A DNA stretch of 64,000 nucleotides from JANXXV01 sp038200305. GTDB lineage: Bacteria > Acidobacteriota > Terriglobia > Bryobacterales > Bryobacteraceae. How positions within the stretch are numbered: the stretch's first letter is position 1; each line of letters begins with the position of its first letter. Location of the stretch: positions 1 through 64,000 of the forward strand of contig JBBPYD010000188.1 of assembly GCA_038200305.1 (NCBI GenBank). Reading direction: 5' to 3'. Below are positions 1-7,148 of this stretch, one piece after another. The notes under the pieces were generated by a model, which was not told the DNA's origin, did not search any database, and saw only the letters and a program-made list of their open reading frames with translations. The translations under genes were made by a program, and so were the position numbers.

Positions 1-33
1 GGATCGCGGGATCGATAATGAAAAGTTACTCAA

Positions 34-1848
34 CTACTTCCGTGACCGCTCCGTGTGGTTGCTGGATGGGGCTGCCGATCCACCGCGGCTGATACCGTAC
101 CGCTCCGCGGAGACGCCGTCCGTTCCTGGCACAAAATCTCTCTGGTGATTATCCGCGGAATGTTCAACCTGTTCTACAACCGCTGCGCGCGCCTGAGGAT
201 CGTACGAGATAACAGCCCAGTTTGATTTGCCCATCAGTGCTGCGATTGCGGGGCGGCGTTGCTCGCCTGTGTCAACGAAGTAAAACGCATCGGAGTGCTT
301 CCAGTCGGGTGAATTTTGGTTGAAATCGCTTGCTTTGAAACCTTCGGCCGTTTGCAGAAAGAATACCGCGTCACTCAGATGCAGTCCGTTGATGGCGTTC
401 TGCACCTCGGTGAATGGCAGGGCCCGTTGCATGGTGTCCTGATAGAAACGGTAATACGTTGGGACTGTAAGCAGAACGGCAGCGGCCATCGCCGCAGCCA
501 TGGCGCGCGCCGGAATCCGCCATCGCCGCTGAAGAATCGCAATGCCCCGGGCGGCCACGATTGACAGAGCAAAGAAGGCTTCATAATACATGCGCTCGCC
601 GACGATAGTGTCGGACGGTTCGATCAGTCCGGTGTAGCCGAACACCAGAATCAGGAAGAGTGCGCCCAGGGTATAGATCGCCTCGCGTTTCGCGCGTTCT
701 TCGCGGAGCAAGGCGTAGGCGGCAAGCAGCAGCAGCAACGGAAATACACTCGCGTTTAGCTTTTCAAAAGAAGAGCGCGTGATCGTAAAGAGATTGGAGA
801 GGACGTGAGCAGGCCGGAGATCCACTTCCGGCGGCATATTTGTACCGAAGTAGAGCGCATACGGGGACACAAGGAAGTGGCCCGTAAGCTGGCTGTTATA
901 CCAGAGCAACACGCCGGCAGCGGCTACGCTGGTGACGGCTCCGGCGAGAATAAAGGTCTTCAGCCTGACGCGATCCCGCCTGTAATGCCACAGCGCAGCT
1001 ACGGCAAAGACGATGCCTGCACAGCCGGCCGTGAATGGGCGCACCCAAAACGCGAAAGTAATCAGCGCCAGCATGCCTATCAACACGGTTGGGGATGCGG
1101 TGCGCAGCCATCGGAAGAACAGCAGAGTTGCGCCGGCGAGCAGTGCGGAGCACAGCGGGTGCGACATGAATCCGAGACTGTTGAATATAAAGAAAGGAGA
1201 TGCAAGCAGCACCAACGCGGCAATCCAACCGGTGGAGGTATCGAATAACCCGGCGCCAATCCTGTAGGTCAGAAAGAGAATCACCAGGCCAAGCATTGGG
1301 TTCAGTAACCAATCGAGGTGAAACGCGATAGGGAGCATCAGCGCCATGGGCCAGCCGGGGGGATACTTGCTGAACCATTTGCCGCCTGTGAGCAAAAGAT
1401 GGTGGAAGAAGAACTCCTTGCCGAAACTGAGCCCGTTGACTGTCTCAGAAGCTGGTGGCGCATCCGCCATCAAATGCCCGGTCAGGAAAATGCGGGCCTG
1501 AAAACGGTACGCGCTCTCATCGGCGCATGAGGTGTTTGTGTTAACGATCCACGCGAGTGGAAAGACAATCGCCAGGTACGCTGCTACGAGCCAAACGGGC
1601 GATAGCCGCCGGACCGGCGGAGAGCCCGCCGGATCGTGTCGGGCAGAACGGAAGTACAGCAGTGCGGATGGAAGGAAGAATGCGAGTTGCACGGCAGCGA
1701 TCTTCAGCACAAAATGAGAGGAAAATCGGGTGCTGATGAGATACGTGAGCAGGACGGAGATGCCGAAAAGGCAAACCGCTGCCGCCCGCCAAGTCCATTG
1801 ACGCGCTTTGACGCGTCCAGGGGCAGAGCTTTCGACATAACTGGACAC
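34..1848 (-). CDS. GT39/PMT-like membrane glycosyltransferase
   Basis: Polytopic membrane protein of 604 aa, probably a GT-C fold glycosyltransferase (PMT/ArnT-like). Such enzymes move a sugar from a polyprenyl-phosphate carrier to a periplasmic acceptor; the acceptor cannot be read from the sequence. Seen: many hydrophobic segments along the chain; a first extracytoplasmic loop with CADESAYRFQA around residues 108-118, whose Asp-Glu pair matches the family's catalytic acidic site; and KYPPGWP at about 161-167, also typical. The start is GTG. The C-terminal part (after about residue 470) is soluble. It stands alone, divergent from the TA pair that follows. The family call is solid; the substrate is unknown. 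Confidence 0.75.
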   Translation of the reverse strand: MSSYVESSAPGRVKARQWTWRAAAVCLFGISVLLTYLISTRFSSHFVLKIAAVQLAFFLPSALLYFRSARHDPAGSPPVRRLSPVWLVAAYLAIVFPLAWIVNTNTSCADESAYRFQARIFLTGHLMADAPPASETVNGLSFGKEFFFHHLLLTGGKWFSKYPPGWPMALMLPIAFHLDWLLNPMLGLVILFLTYRIGAGLFDTSTGWIAALVLLASPFFIFNSLGFMSHPLCSALLAGATLLFFRWLRTASPTVLIGMLALITFAFWVRPFTAGCAGIVFAVAALWHYRRDRVRLKTFILAGAVTSVAAAGVLLWYNSQLTGHFLVSPYALYFGTNMPPEVDLRPAHVLSNLFTITRSSFEKLNASVFPLLLLLAAYALLREERAKREAIYTLGALFLILVFGYTGLIEPSDTIVGERMYYEAFFALSIVAARGIAILQRRWRIPARAMAAAMAAAVLLTVPTYYRFYQDTMQRALPFTEVQNAINGLHLSDAVFFLQTAEGFKASDFNQNSPDWKHSDAFYFVDTGEQRRPAIAALMGKSNWAVISYDPQARAAVVEQVEHSADNHQRDFVPGTDGVSAERYGISRGGSAAPSSNHTERSRK

Positions 1849-1948
1849 GACGTAAGCTTAACCCTAATGGGACGGCAGCGAGTTCCGTGTAACGGTTTGT
1901 TGTCACGTGAAGATCATTCCCGCAATTCCGGCGTATAGTGAAGATGGT

Positions 1949-2203
1949 ATGGAGATTCGATCCGACAGCGCAACGCGGATGGCGACACAGACTTGGAAGG
2001 AACAAGTTCAGGAATACTGGTCTGAGATTGAAGACCACGCTCTTAGCGTGTTCGGTTCGAAGGAAGTCGCCGGAGATTGGTTCAACACCCCACTAGCTGA
2101 GTTGCGTGGCCTGACACCTAGAACGTTTTTCGACGAAGCCCCAGCCCAATACTGTGAGATCAACGACATTCTGACCCGCATTGAATACGGCGTTTTCAGC
2201 TAA
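1949..2203 (+). CDS. DUF2384 (MbcA/ParS/Xre toxin-binding) antitoxin
   Basis: Antitoxin of a RES-type TA pair. Only the toxin-binding DUF2384 module is present: FGSKEVAGDWFNTPLAELRG and the C-terminal region ending ILTRIEYGVFS. There is no room for an N-terminal Xre helix-turn-helix, so it resembles the short MbcA type. ATG at 1949 is preferred; a longer reading from 1907 and a shorter one from ATG 1979 are possible. Its TAA stop directly abuts the ATG of the RES toxin, so translation is probably coupled. In this family antitoxin and toxin usually repress their own promoter as a complex. Confidence 0.8.
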   Translation: MEIRSDSATRMATQTWKEQVQEYWSEIEDHALSVFGSKEVAGDWFNTPLAELRGLTPRTFFDEAPAQYCEINDILTRIEYGVFS

Positions 2204-2647
2204 ATGCCTGCTGGGTTCCGGCTATACAAAGCACCTCACAATCCGCGTAGTGGGAAAGGCGCTGAAATGGCGGGTGGCCGCTGGAATGCGAAAGGCTCCA
2301 GCGTGATCTACACGGCTTCTTCTCTGTCGCTCGCGTGCTTGGAAGTGCTGGTGCATATGACGGTGAACCAGCTTCCGGATTATGCATATGTCAAAGCCAT
2401 ATTTCCGGGGGACGCAATAGAACGCTTTGAATCTCCTGTGCCGTATGATGAATATCTGGCAAAGCAATTTGGAACCAAGTGGATCCAAGAGAAACGCTCT
2501 CTTGTTTTGGAAGTGCTATCCTCAGTGATCCCACAGGAATCGAACTTTCTCGTCAACCCAGACCATCTTAGCTTTCACAGAATTGAATGGACTGAATCTC
2601 AACCATTTCAGTTTGATAGAAGACTGCTGAAGAAGGTAGTCAGTTAA
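2204..2647 (+). CDS. RES-domain toxin (NAD+ phosphorylase/hydrolase family)
   Basis: Toxin partner of the DUF2384 gene just upstream. RES-domain toxins such as MbcT degrade cellular NAD+. Seen: a 147-aa protein of normal RES length, with the N-terminal GFRLYKAP, then GGRWNAKGSSVIYTA (the conserved Arg-Trp-Asn/G segment that gives part of the active site), the LACLEVLVH helix, and a C-terminal NPDHLSF segment. The reading frame is intact, unlike many other TA genes here. Neutralisation by the upstream antitoxin is inferred from arrangement and family. The pair sits immediately upstream of a redox locus without obvious functional link. Confidence 0.85.
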   Translation: MPAGFRLYKAPHNPRSGKGAEMAGGRWNAKGSSVIYTASSLSLACLEVLVHMTVNQLPDYAYVKAIFPGDAIERFESPVPYDEYLAKQFGTKWIQEKRSLVLEVLSSVIPQESNFLVNPDHLSFHRIEWTESQPFQFDRRLLKKVVS

Positions 2648-2700
2648 TAAGCGTAACTTTCTTAAGAAGACACACGAACTCTGTTTCGAGGGGATCTCCT

Positions 2701-3459
2701 GTGAAACACGCAGTCTTAGCCACAACGCTTCTCTTACTAATCTCCACAGCCGCCCGTTCCGCTCCGGTCTTAGTCGAGCTCTTCACCTCTGAAGGTTGCT
2801 CAAGTTGTCCACCGGCGGACGCTCTACTTGAAAAGCTCGATCGCATACAGCCGGTGCCGGGCGCTCAAGTAATCGTTCTAGGTGAGCACGTGGATTACTG
2901 GAACCGCCTCGGCTGGAACGATCCGTTTTCCTCTCCTCAATTCAGTGCCCGGCAGAACGCATATGGACAAAGATTACGATTGGATTCCGTCTATACGCCG
3001 CAACTGATCATCGATGGCGGCGAACAATTCGTGGGGAGTGACGAGCCCTTGATCCAAGCTGGCATCTCGCGTTCAGCCAACCACAGGAAGGCATCGATCC
3101 AGATCGCATCGGCGGTGCGAGACGGCTCCGAAGCCGTCATTCACGTGATCAGCAGTGGCATCCCTACCGATGTGCCCTTTAGCAAAGCGGATGTATGGAT
3201 CGCCCTTGCCGATAATAACGGCGTATCTCACGTGGGCCGCGGAGAAAACTCGGGAAGAATGCTGCGGCACGTCGCCGTCGCACGCAGCCTCACGAAAATA
3301 GGAACCACTACGGCGAAGGAAGGCTTGGACAAAACCGTGCGGCTGCCGATCAATCGGCACTGGAATAGCGATGGACTAAGAGTGATCGCCTTTGTGCAGC
3401 AGACGGGTCAGGGCGGGATTGCAGGAGCGGATCTGGTGCGGTTAACCAATCAACCGTAA
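2701..3459 (+). CDS. DUF1223 thioredoxin-fold secreted protein
   Basis: Exported protein of the DUF1223 family, predicted thioredoxin-like. Seen: a signal peptide of about 20 residues, then VLVELFTSEGCSSCPPADAL with a CxxC motif at about residues 34-37; GEHVDYWNRLGWNDPFSS; and VYTPQLIIDG, all conserved in the family. The GTG start follows a purine-rich GAGGGG. The function of the family is not established; the CxxC suggests periplasmic thiol redox chemistry or metal binding. It heads a same-strand run with a b-type cytochrome and a molybdopterin oxidoreductase, so a role in the same redox unit is plausible. Confidence 0.85.
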   Translation: MKHAVLATTLLLLISTAARSAPVLVELFTSEGCSSCPPADALLEKLDRIQPVPGAQVIVLGEHVDYWNRLGWNDPFSSPQFSARQNAYGQRLRLDSVYTPQLIIDGGEQFVGSDEPLIQAGISRSANHRKASIQIASAVRDGSEAVIHVISSGIPTDVPFSKADVWIALADNNGVSHVGRGENSGRMLRHVAVARSLTKIGTTTAKEGLDKTVRLPINRHWNSDGLRVIAFVQQTGQGGIAGADLVRLTNQP

Positions 3460-3514
3460 CTTTTTGGGGTTGAGCGAACGAATACATTCGATTGAAGATG
3501 GAGGACATTGCAAC

Positions 3515-4165
3515 TTGAAACGGCTTGAGTCCAAACATCCGGCAGCAATCCGCTGGCTTCACTGGATCAACTTTCCACTTCTGTCGATCATGATTTGGAG
3601 CGGTCTGCTCATCTACTGGGCAAACGACGTTTACCGCATCGGCCTGGGCAGCTTCACGCTGTTCCATTTCTTTCCGGACTGGTTCTACAACGGCCTGGGC
3701 CTTGGCCATCAGTTGGCGGAGGGCATGGCCTGGCACTTTCTGTTCATGTGGTTCTTTGCCATCAATGGCATCTTATACGTAATCTACACGCTGGTTTCCG
3801 GCGAGTGGCGTTACCTGGTGCCGAACCGCAATTCCTTACGGGAAGCGATTCAGGTGACGCTCTACGATCTGCACTTAAGCAAGGTTCATCCGCCGCCGCG
3901 CAAGTTTAACGGCGCTCAGCAGTTCGCCTACACCAGCATCGTCGTGATGGGCGCAGGTTCTCTGCTGACTGGACTCGCGATTTGGAAATCGGTTCAGTTT
4001 GGCTGGCTCACGGCATTACTCGGCGGTTATGAAGCCGCTCGTATTGAGCACTTCCTGCTGACCATTGGATACGTTCTGTTTTTCCTGGTTCATGTCGCGC
4101 AGGTTATTCGGGCGGGCTGGAACAATCTACGTTCCATGATCACAGGGTATGAGGTTGTGCAGTGA
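3515..4165 (+). CDS. cytochrome b561/hydrogenase-type di-haem membrane subunit
   Basis: Integral membrane b-type cytochrome of the Ni,Fe-hydrogenase/thiosulfate reductase cytochrome b group. It would pass electrons between the quinone pool and the periplasmic molybdoenzyme encoded next. Seen: four main hydrophobic segments with histidines placed as haem ligands, in RWLHWINFP, MAWHFLFMWF, and HFLLTIGYVLFFLVHV. I chose the TTG at 3515 because GGAGG lies ten bases upstream and the protein then begins directly with the family's N-terminus (KRLESKHPAAIRWLHW); a reading from 3464 is open but adds unrelated residues. The stop overlaps the next start by four bases (GTGA), so the two are translationally coupled. 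Confidence 0.8.
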   Translation: MKRLESKHPAAIRWLHWINFPLLSIMIWSGLLIYWANDVYRIGLGSFTLFHFFPDWFYNGLGLGHQLAEGMAWHFLFMWFFAINGILYVIYTLVSGEWRYLVPNRNSLREAIQVTLYDLHLSKVHPPPRKFNGAQQFAYTSIVVMGAGSLLTGLAIWKSVQFGWLTALLGGYEAARIEHFLLTIGYVLFFLVHVAQVIRAGWNNLRSMITGYEVVQ

Positions 4166-4893
4166 GTTTCAAAGACACTGGAGCGGAGAGAGAAATCTCA
4201 CGCAGGACGCGCCGAAGTCTGCTAGTAGGTGGAGCCGCAGCCCTTGCCGGCACAGGCGCATGGGGCTGGCTCCGGTCCCGCAGGCCCGACGATCAAGTTG
4301 CGTGGCCCTTGCGCGCCGCACTCGAAGCGAATGAACGAGTGTCGCGAGACTATTTCCGCGATACTCGCTTAGCGCGTACGTTTTCCGCGGGCGAAGCGGA
4401 AGAGCCCCGTCCGAATGGCGACATCGGTCTGGAGGAAGATCCAAACCCGGACTGGAAGCTGATGCTGGGTTCGGACCAATCCCTCACTCTGAACGATATC
4501 AAGGCGTTACCAAAGGTAGAGATCGTCACGGAATTGAAGTGCATCGAGGGGTGGAGCACGGTAGTGAAATGGGGCGGCGCTCGATTTCGTGATTTCGCGG
4601 CCAGGTACGCGCCGGGTCAGACAGATCTTAATTCCTACGTCGGGCTGGAAACACCCGGCAAGGAATACTATGCCGGCCTCGACATGCCATCCGCCCTTCA
4701 TCCGCAGACGCTGCTCGCCTATGAAATGAACGGCGCGGCGCTAACGCCCGAGCATGGCGCTCCGCTGCGGCTCGTTATCCCGGTAAAGTACGGCATCAAG
4801 AACCTTAAACGGATTGGAAGAATTGCGTTCAGCAACACTCGCCCGCCGGATTATTGGGCCGAGCGCGGTTATGACTGGTACGCAGGATTTTAA
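4162..4893 (+). CDS. Tat-exported sulfite-oxidase-fold molybdopterin oxidoreductase
   Basis: Periplasmic molybdenum enzyme with the sulfite oxidase/YedY (MsrP) catalytic domain. Seen: a twin-arginine leader (RRTRRSLLVGG, residues about 14-24); the domain from about residue 95; and LKCIEGW with Cys-127, the expected Mo ligand, followed by WSTVVKWGGARFRDF. At 243 aa it is close to the catalytic-domain-only size, with no dimerisation domain. It starts at GTG inside the stop of the cytochrome b gene. The pair resembles MsrP/MsrQ in logic, although the membrane partner here is of the hydrogenase cytochrome b type rather than MsrQ-like. The substrate is unknown; sulfite, sulfoxides or another oxyanion are possible. 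Confidence 0.85.
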   Translation: MSFKDTGAEREISRRTRRSLLVGGAAALAGTGAWGWLRSRRPDDQVAWPLRAALEANERVSRDYFRDTRLARTFSAGEAEEPRPNGDIGLEEDPNPDWKLMLGSDQSLTLNDIKALPKVEIVTELKCIEGWSTVVKWGGARFRDFAARYAPGQTDLNSYVGLETPGKEYYAGLDMPSALHPQTLLAYEMNGAALTPEHGAPLRLVIPVKYGIKNLKRIGRIAFSNTRPPDYWAERGYDWYAGF

Positions 4894-4919
4894 GCACTCA
4901 CTTTTAAAGGAGAACCACC

Positions 4920-5030
4920 ATGAAGAAAACCATTGCACTCTGTTTCGCGGCCTCGCTGTTAACGCTGGCGCCCGCTTTCGCCGACGACAAGATGGACAAA
5001 GACAAGATGGATAAGGACAAAATGAAATAG
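4920..5030 (+). CDS. small MxKDx-repeat exported peptide
   Basis: A 36-aa exported peptide. It has a clean signal peptide ending at APAFA, and the mature part is only about 15 residues built of the pentapeptide M-D-K-D-K repeated twice and a final MK. This matches the pentapeptide MxKDx repeat family (TIGR02953) in miniature. A good ribosome site (AAAGGAGAA) lies just upstream of the ATG. It follows the molybdoenzyme by 26 bases and probably belongs to the same transcript. Mature peptides of this kind are very hydrophilic and methionine-rich; a metal-handling or stress role is only a guess. Confidence 0.7.
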   Translation: MKKTIALCFAASLLTLAPAFADDKMDKDKMDKDKMK

Positions 5031-5084
5031 CTCTGAATCGGGCCGAAACGCCCCGCTTGCATGTAACTACAAAAAACAGCTAGA

Positions 5085-5369
5085 GTGGCGGATGCTATTC
5101 GAGGGGACGACCGCAAGGCCGCGCAGAATATCGCTAAACACGGTGTGCCTTTCGAATACGCAGTACGGGTCTTTCTGGACTCGCACGGCTTGGACAGCGA
5201 GGATACCCGCCGCGACTACAACGAGGAGCGGCGGCTCACCCTCGGCAAGATCGAAGGGCGGCTTTTTGCGGCCGCCTATACCACGCGCGGTAAAGTCATA
5301 CGGGTAATTTCCGCGCGGAAGGCGAACGAACGCGAGCAGAGGCAAGATGATGAAACGCTATCGGCTTGA
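5085..5369 (+). CDS. brnT: BrnT-family toxin with a frameshifted start
   Basis: Ribonuclease toxin of the BrnT family (type II TA). The body is well conserved: RKAAQNIAKHGVPFEYAVRVF, the GRLFAAAYTTRGKVIRVISARKA core, and NEREQ. The normal BrnT N-terminus (M-L-F-E-W-D-D-R-K) is encoded, but ATG CTA TTC GAG at 5092 is one base out of frame with the rest; adding one base at about 5101-5106 restores it. In the present sequence only a GTG at 5085 opens the correct frame and gives an abnormal leader (VADAIRGDD). The gene is therefore either inactive or expressed from GTG. The antitoxin that overlaps its 3' end is also broken. Confidence 0.7.
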   Translation: MADAIRGDDRKAAQNIAKHGVPFEYAVRVFLDSHGLDSEDTRRDYNEERRLTLGKIEGRLFAAAYTTRGKVIRVISARKANEREQRQDDETLSA

Positions 5370-5689
5370 CCCGGAGAAACCCCGGCAATTGACCCCGGCA
5401 GAAGCACGGCGGTTAGATGCAACGTCCATCGACTATTCGGGAATTCCACCTCTTGGCGACGACTTTTTTACGAAGGCAAGGAAGCATGGCCCCTAGCTAA
5501 ACACAACTCACCATTCGTCTTGACGCGGACGTGCTGAATTGGCTCAAGGCCAACGGCAAGGGTTATCAGACGCGCATCAATCGCATTTTGCGGGCTGCTA
5601 TGGAGACGCAGCCCGCGCGCCGATCGGGTTCCACGGCAGGGCCGAAGAAGAAGAATGCCAAGCCACGTGGCGGACTAAAGCCATCGTGA
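5347..5689 (+). pseudogene. brnA: BrnA-family antitoxin, two frameshifts
   Basis: Antitoxin partner of brnT, starting at ATG-ATG 5347 inside the toxin's 3' end. Three pieces in successive frames make one BrnA: residues to DDFFTKA (stop TAG 5494-5496 in this frame), a short middle piece EAWPLAK, then TQLTIRLDADVLNWLKANGK with GYQTRINRILRAAME, ending at TGA 5687-5689. The last piece is the ribbon-helix-helix DNA-binding part. Each junction is explained by loss of one A (about 5478-5481 and 5499-5502). With both partners damaged the module is probably dead. Confidence 0.65.
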
Positions 5690-5698
5690 TTATCAAGC

Positions 5699-6403
5699 TT
5701 AAGATCTGCGCGGGCGTAAAGCCTGGCTGCCCCATCCGATCAACCATCCAGCAAGACCGCAGAGTAAGACCACGCCCACATGCCAAACCATGATGTGGAC
5801 GGCTTTCAGATTCGGGCAATGCAGTTCCAGCATCCCGATACCGGCAAGACCGGCGAGGGTTCCTGCCGCAAAACCGGCCATTGGTGCATTCAAGATGAAA
5901 CCCCGCCAGAGCAGGAACCAGACGATCAGCGCCGCCGGAACCGCGAACATCATTCCAGCCCGTAGACACGGAATCCCTTGCCTGATAAAATCCCGCATAT
6001 CGTAACCGTGGAAAACCAGCGCGAACACGATTAACAGGCCAACCGTACTGACGAGAAACGCAAAAACGCCGAGATGCCGGCCGCCTGCCGGTCTCATTTC
6101 GCGTGCAATCGCGACCGCCGCAAGGATGGCCGATAAACCTAAAGTGAAGAAAATCGCGGCTGCCGAAGTTGCGCTGAGCACTCGAACGCCGTACATGCCC
6201 AGCGCGAATGCCCCGATAGTAGCAACGGCAACGAAGACGAAAAAGAAAGCGGAGGCGAACACCCACACTGGTGCGATGGGCCGAACGGGCCGCAGCGATA
6301 GCAGGAGAGGCGCTTTGATCCGTTCGATTGCCTGGCCGTCTATCCTGGGCGCAGGCTGGTTCACTGCCCGATCCAGGATTTGGTCGACATCTCTAGTCCT
6401 CAT
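5699..6403 (-). CDS. NrsF/DUF1109-type membrane anti-sigma factor
   Basis: Integral membrane anti-sigma factor, likely holding the ECF sigma factor encoded just upstream. Seen: a short cytoplasmic N-terminus (MRTRDVDQILDRAV), then about six hydrophobic segments, and the family hallmark near the C-terminus, MLELHCPNLKAVHIMVWHVG, with Cys and His residues that are conserved in DUF1109/NrsF proteins. Start chosen at ATG 6403 because AGGAGG precedes it; a longer reading from 6430 lies inside the sigma gene. The two genes overlap by eleven bases, typical for sigma/anti-sigma pairs. The signal sensed is unknown; redox or heavy-metal stress is reported for NrsF relatives. Confidence 0.8.
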   Translation of the reverse strand: MRTRDVDQILDRAVNQPAPRIDGQAIERIKAPLLLSLRPVRPIAPVWVFASAFFFVFVAVATIGAFALGMYGVRVLSATSAAAIFFTLGLSAILAAVAIAREMRPAGGRHLGVFAFLVSTVGLLIVFALVFHGYDMRDFIRQGIPCLRAGMMFAVPAALIVWFLLWRGFILNAPMAGFAAGTLAGLAGIGMLELHCPNLKAVHIMVWHVGVVLLCGLAGWLIGWGSQALRPRRS

Positions 6404-6989
6404 CGATCCCTCCTGCCGCAGCCTTCCCATATCCCAGAGCCGTCAACACGCCGCGTAATTTCTTATAGGCCCGGTGTGCTTTTTGCTTGACCGAGCCGGT
6501 ACTCGATGAAGTTGCGCGAGCCACCTCATCGAGCGTCATACCGGAGATTTTGAGCATTGCGATCACTTCGCGCTGGCTGTCCGGAAGCGATCCCAGCAGT
6601 GACTCAAGATCCGGACCGCGCTGCATGGTTCCGGCCTGCCGCATGGCATACTCAGGCAGGATATCCACCTGCTGCTCGCGCATTTCCACCCGCCGGACTT
6701 TGCGATAACTATCCACGCGAACGTGCCGCGCAATGGCGTAAATCCAAGGAAGCACTGGCTCCGCAGGACGATAAGTGTGGCGGGCTTCATGAATTTTCAG
6801 CCAGGTTTCCTGCAAGAGATCGTCGGCATACCTGCTGCTGACCACCTGGACCAGGAAAAAGCGATGCAACTGCGGGCTGAGCCGTTCAATGAGAGCCGTC
6901 GCGGCAGCATAATCGGCTTGCTGGTACTTAACCATCAGTTCTTCAAAGCTTTCAAGCGCAGAGTTCCCGGAGATATCACCTGATCGCAT
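6393..6989 (-). CDS. ECF sigma-70 factor
   Basis: Extracytoplasmic-function RNA polymerase sigma factor. Region 2 contains SRYADDLLQETWLKIHEARH; region 4 contains PDSQREVIAMLKISGMTLDE and a helix-turn-helix ending in SVKQKAHRAYKKLR. Length (about 198 aa from ATG 6989) is normal; a TTG at 7007 would add six residues. It is followed in an overlapping arrangement by its membrane anti-sigma factor. Targets are unknown; the adjacent divergent receptor gene at 7149 and the redox locus at 2.7-5.0 kb are candidates by proximity only. Confidence 0.88.
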   Translation of the reverse strand: MRSGDISGNSALESFEELMVKYQQADYAAATALIERLSPQLHRFFLVQVVSSRYADDLLQETWLKIHEARHTYRPAEPVLPWIYAIARHVRVDSYRKVRRVEMREQQVDILPEYAMRQAGTMQRGPDLESLLGSLPDSQREVIAMLKISGMTLDEVARATSSSTGSVKQKAHRAYKKLRGVLTALGYGKAAAGGIDED

Positions 6990-7148
6990 GGGAATGAACT
7001 TTCCCAATTATCACCCACGCAGGCGCACACAAATCTGCTTATATAGAGTGTTCGCGTGGGGCCGGTACGAAGTTACGCGGCCATTGAATTTGACTTGGGC
7101 TTGTGTAGTCGATAGACTCGACTCCGAACTATTCATAAAGTAGGAATA

